A stretch of 64,000 nucleotides of DNA from Phocoena phocoena (Eukaryota > Chordata > Mammalia > Artiodactyla > Phocoenidae). How positions within the stretch are numbered: the first letter of the stretch is position 1; each line of letters begins with the position of its first letter. The translations under genes and the position numbers were made by a program. The DNA lies in the NCBI RefSeq assembly GCF_963924675.1, contig NC_089232.1, positions 49,600,759 to 49,664,758 of the forward strand. Direction: 5' to 3'. The notes beneath the pieces are model-generated. The model did no database searches and had not been told where the DNA came from. It saw only the letters and a program-made list of their open reading frames with translations. Below are positions 56,640-64,000 of the stretch, piece after piece.

Positions 56640-57245
56640 TCACCTGGTCTGTAACTAAAGCCTCCTAATCGTCTTCCATGAGCCTCTTCCTTCTTCAGTC
56701 CATTCTCCACAAAGTAGCCAAAATGATATTTATAAACATAATTTGGACCACCCTCTTCTTAAAACCAATCAGTGACTTCCTTTTCATTTAAAATAGAACC
56801 CAAGTTCTTTAGCATGACTTACAAGGCACTGACAGTCTGATTCTTGCCCACCTCTCCAACCCTATAAACCTGCCACCTTCACCCCCAATGCACCTGCCAA
56901 AGTGGTCTTGTTTTCGTTTTTAAACATACTAATCTCACTCTCACTGTTGGTCCCTGTGAAAGCTGAATGCTGAGCCCGCAATTCTCTTCTTTCACTTCTT
57001 CACTGGTCTGCCTCTTTCTCATGCATCAGATTTCAAGCATGCATGTCATCTCCTAAGAGAGGCCTTTCAATATGTATTCTGTCAAATAACTCTTTGCTAT
57101 TTTCCTCACTCGCACTTTGCAACGTATGCATCTTCCCATGAGGAGCAGCGCTTGCCCTTTAGTTCGTACACATTGACGAGACCCAACCCACTGTCCTGCA
57201 TGTAGGAGGCACTGAGGTAATCGCTGAACAAATGAATGAATGAGT
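56640..57245 (+). repeat. L2 LINE, long 3' portion
   Basis: 'taaagcctcctaatcgtcttcc', 'ttcagtccattctccacaaagtagccaaaatgat', 'aaaaccaatcagtgacttcc', 'aatagaacccaagttctttagcatgacttacaaggcactgacagtctg', 'cccacctctccaaccc', then 'aagagaggcctttcaa' and 'ctgcatgtaggaggcactgaggtaatcgctgaacaaatgaatgaatg'. About 600 bp of collinear L2. Confidence 0.92.
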
Positions 57246-57479
57246 GCATAGATGGGTGGATGGCAGCAGGCTAGTTTCCCTGTGGAGAAGGACGTGTGGG
57301 CCAGACAGCAAGTTTAAGAGGAGCTATATCTTTTTAAATTAAAGTTTAGACCCTTCAGGAAATTAAAATCAGCCTCTATTTGGCCAAGTGCAAATCTCCC
57401 CAAATACTGTACTCTTCCCTTCTCTGTGGAATCGTCAAATTTTAGGAGTCTGTACACTACGTGTAGCCACCCACTCAAC
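57246..57479. other. No gene seen
   Basis: Short unassigned interval between two L2 relics. Confidence 0.4.
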
Positions 57480-57600
57480 TTTTCAAGGTCTTTTTGTCTT
57501 CTTGTTCAATATAAGTTCATTCACTGCTCTATCTCTAGCCTCTAGACCTCTGCCCCGTATCCAGTAGGTACTTAATGAATATTTGTTGGATGAACAAGAG
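57480..57600 (+). repeat. L2 LINE 3' end
   Basis: 'tcattcactgctctatctctagcctctagacctctgccccgtatccagtaggtacttaatgaatatttgttggatgaa' is the L2 terminal box. Confidence 0.8.
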
Positions 57601-57740
57601 TAGAAATTCTTGAGGACAAGAACCATGCCAAACACCTCTTAGGCATTTTTTAAAATCAAGCAACAGGTCAATGAATGAGTTGACATCAATGGATTCAGGC
57701 ACCAATATTTAGAAAAATAAACATATTAGAAATCTTTCTG

Positions 57741-58074
57741 GGGACTTCCCTGGTGGTGCAGTGGTTAAGAATCCACCTGCCAATGCAGGGGACACAGGTT
57801 CGAGCCCTGGTCCGGGAAGATCCCACATGCCGCGGAACAACTAAGTCCGTGCACCACAGCTACTAAGCCTGCACCCTAGAGCCCGCGAGCCACAACTACT
57901 GAGCCCATGTGCTGCAACTACTGAAGCCCATGCACCTAGAGCCCGCGCTCCGCAACAAGAGAAGCCACTGCAATGAGAAGCCCGAGCACCGCGATGAAGA
58001 GTAGCCTCCACTCTCCACAGCTAGAGAAAGCCCACGCGTAGCAACGAAGACCCAATACAGAAAAAAAAAAAAAA
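57741..58074 (+). mobile_element. CHR-1-type SINE (long form), 11-bp TSD
   Basis: Starts ggggacttccctggtggtgc, has a B-box-like ggttcgagccc, then 'gaacaactaagtccgtgc' and repeated 'ccacaactactgagccc'/'agagcccgcg' motifs diagnostic of the long CHR-1 form, ending in a run of about 18 A. The TSD aaatctttctg is at 57730-57740 and 58075-58085. Confidence 0.96.
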
Positions 58075-58085
58075 AAATCTTTCTG

Positions 58086-58514
58086 AAATATAGGATGCAT
58101 ATTTTTGTCTTATTATATATAGGCCACTGAACACAATTTGACATTTTCTTGATATTTCAGGGTTATTATTCTGACCATCAATTATCGTTTGCTTCTGTCT
58201 CTGAGGATGTAGTTTGGTCCAACATTTGCAGGAAGGAAAGGAGGCACATGAGCAAATGTGGTGCCTCACAGTTCCCTTAAACTATCTATGCCAAGTGGCC
58301 TGGAGCATTCTAGATAGAAATTTTAAGATAACCAAACAAACAATTTCCATGGGAAAGATAAACTGATCCAAATGTGATCTCTCTAAAGGCAGTAACAAAC
58401 ATTTCAATTCTAGCATAGGATGGCTCTCACATTTTCTCTTTCACCATAAATACACTTAGGAAAGGAAGTTGCCAATCCTATCTTTGGGGCTTCCCACCTT
58501 AAATTCCAGAATAA
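58086..58514. other. No gene or recognised repeat
   Basis: Unassigned sequence. Confidence 0.4.
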
Positions 58515-58605
58515 TTCTGAGACAGTGTGATGAAAGAGCACTGTCTTTAGTGTCAGACAGAACTGAATCTGAATCTGAATCCCAGCTCTGCCACTTCTAG
58601 CCATG
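58515..58605 (+). repeat. MIR SINE, 5' part
   Basis: 'gtgatgaaagagcactgtctttagtgtcagacagaactgaatctgaatctgaatcccagctctgccactt' is the MIR 5' half, with a small duplication of 'ctgaat'. Confidence 0.75.
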
Positions 58606-59949
58606 AAGGGAGATGTGAGGATGCATTATGTGATGTATATATGATACACATCTGACACACAAATAAATGCCTTATTAATGAGATTTTCTCACCTTATCTA
58701 GTTTGTCATCTGTTCTTCCAATGGCCTAACTGCCCTGTGACCCTCACTCTCCATCCACTTGCCTGGGGAAGGTACTCAGCTTTCTTCCCACCACCTTCTG
58801 GCATCTATCAAGAACCTTCCTATGGAAAGAATATGACTACTTTATCTGAAGGTACTGAGTTCTGAAAATTACTTACATTTTTTTCCTTCTGCAGGCATTT
58901 GCATTTGGAAAGGGGACAATTAATTCATCCATAGCAGTAACTCTTAAATAAGAGAATAGCTCACATCATACTTAAACTGGAAGTAGAGTTCGTTTAAGGT
59001 GTTGGTTTGTCCCTTGCTCTTAAAATCTCACCACTTGGGTAATGCTGTCTCTGCCTTCATGCAAGGCAAAGCCTTGTACCAAATATTTCAGTGTGTATGT
59101 TTAAAACTTGTGTGCTCATATCTCTGATATCTGAGATTTATATAAAAATTTTCTTCTTCCAATGCAATATGGTGGAGCACAGCCAATACATTTTCTACCT
59201 AGAAAGTAACGTAACTGCTGAATCTTTATATAGATGTATCTCATTCTGACTTATGGAAGGATTTTGACTTTTCATACAGAGGGTTTTAACGAAGCAACTT
59301 TAAGCCCCTTTTAGATTTGAAATGATAAAAGCACTGGCAGGACTCCTGAGAGAGAGCACAGAGTTGCCATGTGAGCGTCTTTAATAGCAGAAACCTGCCC
59401 CTATCCAAAGAGAGCACTTTGTTCTTTATCAGGGTTTAGGGAAGAGACTGAAGTGCAAGCATGATGCAATTTTGAAAGATCCCACTGAAAGCAGACATTC
59501 CCATTTCCACCGGAAATGGGGATCTGTTTATCTGAAAGTCTGCGGGTGGCATGTTCTTCATTTCTGTGGCCATTAAAAGATGATTCCAGAGTGGAGGTTG
59601 ACTTGGAGATCCTAAAGTTCTCCTTAACTAAAGAAAATCTCTCAACATAAACTGGTAGTAGCTAAGGAGATTCATTCATGTGGTGATTTTACACAATATA
59701 TAAGTGCAAACTAACAATGTAGTAACTGCAATCTCAAGAAATAAATGTACACCCCAGGGTGAAAGGGAGGTGGGCTAATTTGTTTGGCTGCCTGTTTCTA
59801 CTGCTTATAAGTTTATGTACACAGTCACTGAAACCACATAATTAGGCTGACTACACCACGTAAAAGCCCAAATCTCATCAATATTTTACTAAACACTGAA
59901 ACAGAAATCAAGAAATGCACTGTTTGTTTAGGAAAGTAATGTGCTTGGC
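58606..59949. other. No gene; unique-looking block
   Basis: No repeat is recognised across 1.3 kb. The stretch at about 59270-59760 is of mixed composition and repeat-free, so a conserved noncoding function is possible but unshown. Confidence 0.4.
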
Positions 59950-60475
59950 ACCTTCAGAAATGACTCCAAATGACCCCCACCTCCCAGTATTCACATGCTT
60001 GTGTGATCCCTCTCCCCTTGTGTGTGGGCTGGATGAGATGCCCTGCTTCTCTCAAATAGAAAATGGAAAGGGTGGTGGACTGTCCCTTCCCAGATTAGAT
60101 TATAAAAGACTATGTCTCCAAGATGGCCATCATACCATGTTGTGAGCTCCCCTGTTGAGAAACCCATGTGGCAAGGAACTGAGAGCAGCTTCCAGGTTGA
60201 ACAACCCATGAGGAATTTAGGCCTTCAGTCCAACAGCCCATGAGGAACTGAATCCAAACAACAATCATGTGCTGGAAGCAGATCGTCCACTAGTTGAGCC
60301 TTCAAGTGAGGCGGAAACACCCGTCGATACCTTGTAGTCTTGAGAGAGATTCCGAGACAGATGACTCTGCTAAGCCACACCAGATTCCTGACCTACAGAA
60401 ACCACGGGATAACAAGCGTCGTTTTAAGCCACTAAGTTTTGAGGGAATTTGTTATGCTACAACAGATAATTAATT
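59950..60475 (+). mobile_element. MaLR LTR (MLT1-type), solo
   Basis: 'cccccacctcccagtattcacatgcttgtgtgatccctctccccttgtgtgtgggctgga', 'cccagattagattataaaagacta', 'aggaactgagagc', 'tggaagcagatcgtccac', 'ttgagccttcaagtgag', 'attcctgacctacagaaacca', 'ttttaagccactaagttttgagggaatttgttatgctacaacagataa'. The LTR boxes are in order, with a TATA-like 'ttataaaag'. Confidence 0.93.
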
Positions 60476-61403
60476 CAAGAACATTTTCCAAAAACATTTA
60501 AATATATAACATACAATTGAAGAGTAAAGTGTGGTACATTTATGCCATGTAAAAATAAGATAAGGTTAAAGACTATTTGATTACATGGGATTAATATCTA
60601 TGTAGTTACATTTATGACCTCCAAATAAGACTAAACTAATGTCCTCAGAAGGGCAAGAATAGAGAAACCAGAGTATCAGGTAAATATCCAGAAATTACAG
60701 AACGCTTTTTACTAAAAGACACAGGAAAATCCTGATTGTAGTTTTAAGGAATTCTGTTCTTTATCAGCCAGTACCCGGGGAGCGAAAGAGAAACCACTCT
60801 TCATAGCCTATAGAGAGATTTAACGCAAGAAATTAGAAAGGTGTTGAAAGTTCTGGGGCAGCAAAAGAGGGAGGGTGATATTGACCAGAGATCAAGAAGC
60901 AGCCAGTGCCCTTGCAAGATCTGAAGGGGCTACACTTGCTGTTGGTACCACTGAATCCTGAACAAGAGCCATGACCCTACTGCTACCACTGCTGGTTCTT
61001 CTGCCTAAGTTTCAGCAGAAGCAGAATGGCTTCTACTGCCCTCCTGCCTCTAATCCTCCATGAAGGTCTCCCACTGACAGAACCTCCCTTGAGCCCAAAG
61101 TGGGTCTAGGAAATGTACCACCAGTAGAAAGGCGGGTATATGGCTATGTGCCAGTAAACAGTATCTGCCACACATATTAAAACAGTTTAAATATTTCCCT
61201 TTGAGTGATGCCATATATTTTTCAAGACTAAAACTACCACAAAAGAATACATGGTACAAAATTCCACGAGTGTTTTCCATTAGTTTTACAAATTAAGCCC
61301 CAGACTACCATTCTATTCATATGATGACAAGATAACTGGATGAATTTCATCATCTATGAAACTAAGGGATTCTCGATTTTAAAATGCCACGCAAACCTAT
61401 AAT
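60476..61403. other. No gene or recognised repeat
   Basis: Unassigned unique-looking sequence. Confidence 0.45.
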
Positions 61404-61415
61404 AGGAATGGGTTT

Positions 61416-61631
61416 GTTTGTTTTTTGGGGTTTTTTTTTGCGGTACGCGGGGCTCTCACTGTTGTGGCCTCTCCCGTTGTGGAGCACAGGCTCCGGACGC
61501 GCAGGCTCAGCGGCCATGGCTCACGGGTCCAGCCGCTCCGCGGCATGTGGGATCTTCCCGGACCGGGGCACGAACCCGTGTCCCCTGCATCGGCAGGCGG
61601 ACTCTCAACCACTGCGCCACCAGGGAAGCCC
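61416..61631 (-). mobile_element. CHR-2-type SINE with 12-bp TSD
   Basis: Poly(T)-rich left side ('ttttttggggtttttttttg'), then 'cggtacgcggggctctcactg', ending 'ccaccagggaagccc': reverse complement of CHR-2. The TSD aggaatgggttt is at 61404-61415 and 61632-61643. High CpG retention implies youth. Overlapping frames of 70-87 codons are SINE shadows. Confidence 0.97.
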
Positions 61632-61643
61632 AGGAATGGGTTT

Positions 61644-62039
61644 TTGACTGAACAACTTGGTTAATCTAGTCAAAATAGTTTATTCAGAAATGCCTTATAT
61701 ACAATACTTAAGAGCCTATGATGCCCATGTATAGCCTCATTTCATCGAGAAAGAGAAGGAAAAAAAGTGTAGCAGTTAGACATAAGTGCTCTAAGATCCA
61801 AACAGTTTCCTTGCCCTTGTTCATTCACAAAATTGTTTGGGATTCCAAATATGCAGCCCTGACATCTTCAGCCACACCAGACAATATTTAATGCCTTGAA
61901 TATTTTGCACAACATTTTATCAAGCAATTACTTACTTTGGCCTTATCTTGATCAAGTTTTTCAGATACGCAGGTGAAGGGAGACTGGTTAGTAATTAATT
62001 TTCACCTGATTGTTACTCTAGCTTTCAGACCTACCTAAA
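61644..62039. other. No gene or recognised repeat
   Basis: Unassigned sequence. Confidence 0.4.
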
Positions 62040-62245
62040 GTTTTGTTTCTTCTATGCACTCTTACAAAATGCCTTTGCCCTACTGTCTAGAGAACATATT
62101 GTTTGAGAGCAAGGTCCATATTTTCACTTTAACAACTATGTACCAAGAACCAAGGTATTCCAAGCACTGTGGCAGGTGTCACCCCACATCTCTTTTTAGT
62201 TTCAACACCGTAAGCCTCACACTCTGCCTGGCCTGAAGCTAGTAC
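62040..62245 (+). repeat. L2-type LINE 3' end, diverged
   Basis: 'ctgtctagagaacatattgtttgagagcaaggtccatattttcac', 'aacaactatgtacc', 'cctggcctgaagctagtacttagtgca' resembles the L2 tail order, loosely. Confidence 0.5.
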
Positions 62246-63059
62246 TTAGTGCATAGATATCAAACAACTGAGCAGCTCAAGAAAAAGTACAGATTCAAGG
62301 GAACTCAGGGTTTTCCAATTAAACCACAGTCTGCCACCTATTATTGTAACAGTTATTTCCTATCTGCCTTCAGGATCCCCGGTAACTTGTCAATAGCATG
62401 GTTACTGCTGAAGAGAAAAACCTGGACGTCTTGCTTTAATGCTCAGATTTATATAGGTAATTGGATTTCTTCCTTCTTGAGGGAACACAATTAGACAGAT
62501 TCGTCTCTGGCTCTCTTTCTGAAAGAGCCTGGAGAATACTCAACCACAATTTCCACACTCCTTGTAGGATCCTTCGCTAAGCTGAACTAAGTGGTAGCAT
62601 TGCAGCTGCTTCTGAAGGCCATTGTTGGGAAGGAAGTGTGGGTGTTGATATTTGCCTCTGAGAATCCATACTCCACAACAGTGTACTCTATGAGGCCCTG
62701 GAGTAGGAAAGGGCCTTTTGTATCGCCCGTACCCTTCAACTTGAGTTGTTCATCTGAATGAACAACCGAAGCGAATGCCAGTATCGATGGGGTAGAGCCT
62801 GAAAGGACAACACGCCTGGAGCCATAATGCAGTTGGATCGGGTGCCAGCGACAGACGGCAGATGGCAGAGCGAGCACAAGGGTTTACGCCTGCTCCCTTT
62901 CAAGACCTACTGAGAGGATAGAAAAGCAATTTTTTAGAAGTTTAGCTCATAAAGAAAAGAGATGAGGCAACAGCAACAACGCTGAGAAAGTTGGGAAGCA
63001 GAGGCACAAGGGCAAACCCCGAAAGCTGCATCTTGAATGAAATAAGGAATGCTGAGAAG
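62246..63059. other. Unassigned; one GC-richer minus-strand frame
   Basis: The minus-strand frame 62877-62587 (about 96 codons, GTG first codon, stop tag) lies in a GC-richer patch and contains 'LKLKGTGDTKGPFLLQG' and 'EYTVVEYGFSEANINTH'. There is no recognisable domain and no ATG start, and an in-frame stop lies just upstream (near 62885). It could be a decayed exon or retrocopy. It is not called as a gene. Confidence 0.3.
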
Positions 63060-64000
63060 CAACTTGATTTATGAACCCCAAGAAAGGCTCAGAAAGGGGC
63101 ATCACCTATCACCTCTGGAAGTGGGGGTAAAAATGGGACTCCAAATGGGAGAATCAAAGTCTGTTTACAGAGCAGTTGGACCCTAAGATCCTCTGTCTGA
63201 TTAACTGAACATTTCTATTCCATCAGAAGATTAGAGATGTATTCTCCTGAGAAGAAAACAGGGGGTCTTCAATCTAGAGGACAGAAAGCGCTGGTAAGAA
63301 TAGGGATGCGATACCAAGAAAGGGGAGAAGATGTGAAAGCCTGCAGATAGAATCTTGAGATACCCATTCCGCATCCCTACCACCAGCAGCTCTCTTTCCT
63401 TACCAACACCTCAGAGTGCTGTCACTCTTGGAAATCTAACCAGGCCTAGAGGAAGTGTCTATACAACACTGATGATTCCCCACTATAACACCATGTAATG
63501 AAGCCCACAATTAACTAGTCTATGCAAACAGCCCTTCCATTATCTTAAATAAAAGCAGGGAGCCTAGAATCAGCAGAGAACTAAGAAAGAACTACTTGAA
63601 GAGCAGAAACCAAAACAAATAGAGAAAGAAACTTGGGAGAAAAAGAACAAAATAATAAAATACAAATAGACCATTAATAACCTCATAGAAATAATAACAA
63701 TATGCTGTGCAAAAACAACATTTGGATAAAAAAAAATCTCCTGGAAATTAAAACTACGATAGCATGCATTAAAAAATTCAGGAGGTGTGCAAAATGACAA
63801 CAGGGAAAATGGGAGGTTTTTAAAAAAGAAGTTAGGTAAGGCACATGAGAGACTTAAATTCTCATTTTCCAAGGGAAAGTGTCAAAAGACAAGTACTAAA
63901 ACTGAAAACTCAAGAAATACTAGTGTAAGCATGTTATATAGAGCCATGGAGGCAACCCAACAGATAAAATGATTGGAAACAGTTGTCTTTGGGAGATGAA
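63060..64000 (+). mobile_element. Probable HAL1/L1 5'-ORF1 region relic
   Basis: 'ctctttccttaccaacacctcagagtgctgtcactcttggaaatctaaccaggcc' and later 'tctcctggaaattaaaactacgatagcatgcattaaaaaattcaggagg' resemble HAL1/L1 5' UTR and ORF1 text in sense orientation. A-rich composition and 'aagaacaaaataataaaa' words support this. It runs off the window edge. Confidence 0.4.

Noticed and set aside
1..64000. CRISPR arrays, operons, prophage or other prokaryotic systems
   Set aside because: No regularly spaced direct repeats, no tightly packed genes and abundant mammalian retroelements; the window is plainly mammalian.

Overview
This window looks like intergenic or intronic DNA from a placental mammal, almost certainly a whale or dolphin (Cetacea). 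The lineage evidence is the SINEs. Five copies of a tRNA-derived SINE of the CHR-2 type and one longer CHR-1 type copy are present, all beginning with the box starting ggcttccctggtgg (or its reverse complement). Four of the six have clear target-site duplications (TSDs). A near full-length L1 has the long GC-rich 5' UTR typical of cetartiodactyl L1s. Much older mammal-wide repeats (MIR, L2, MaLR LTRs, MER5-type and other hAT elements, old L1s) make up most of the remaining recognisable sequence. Nothing prokaryotic or viral in organisation is present.

No intact host gene can be supported. Nearly all open frames are under 100 codons, or are shadows of SINEs, L1 or low-complexity DNA. The best candidate for unrecognised coding sequence is a 328-nt, coding-biased open segment at 9571-9898. 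It is flanked by plausible splice signals and directly followed by a CHR-2 SINE, but I cannot name its product.

Layout: 1-7.9 kb holds MIR, L2 and MER5A relics, an old L1 3' end (4.3-5.1 kb) and an unusual L1 insertion that contains only the 5' end of L1 (5.5-6.2 kb). 8-16.7 kb is mostly unique apart from a microsatellite, the exon-like segment with its SINE, a MaLR LTR and a CR1/L2-type relic. 16.7-18.4 kb has two full copies and one partial copy of an unclassified repeat of about 400 bp, one of them splitting a MIR. 18.6-22.1 kb is L2 plus antisense L1/HAL1 relics. 22.77-22.95 kb is a perfect 92-bp tandem duplication. 25.1-26.4 kb is a CR1/L2-type LINE relic containing a palindromic element. 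27-38.6 kb mixes unique DNA, including a possible conserved noncoding block at 35.8-36.2 kb, with old repeats. 38.7-46.1 kb is the L1. 46.3-64 kb holds old L1, L2, MIR and MaLR relics, a hAT miniature element with a perfect 8-bp TSD, a 445-bp polypurine tract, and further SINEs.

The L1 is dead: its ORF1 start codon is lost, and ORF1 and ORF2 carry frameshifts and stops. It still shows its endonuclease, reverse-transcriptase and C-terminal Cys motifs. Related L1s presumably supplied the machinery that moved the CHR SINEs. All repeat-family names are from pattern recognition without a database search; boundaries of old repeats are approximate, within some tens of bases.
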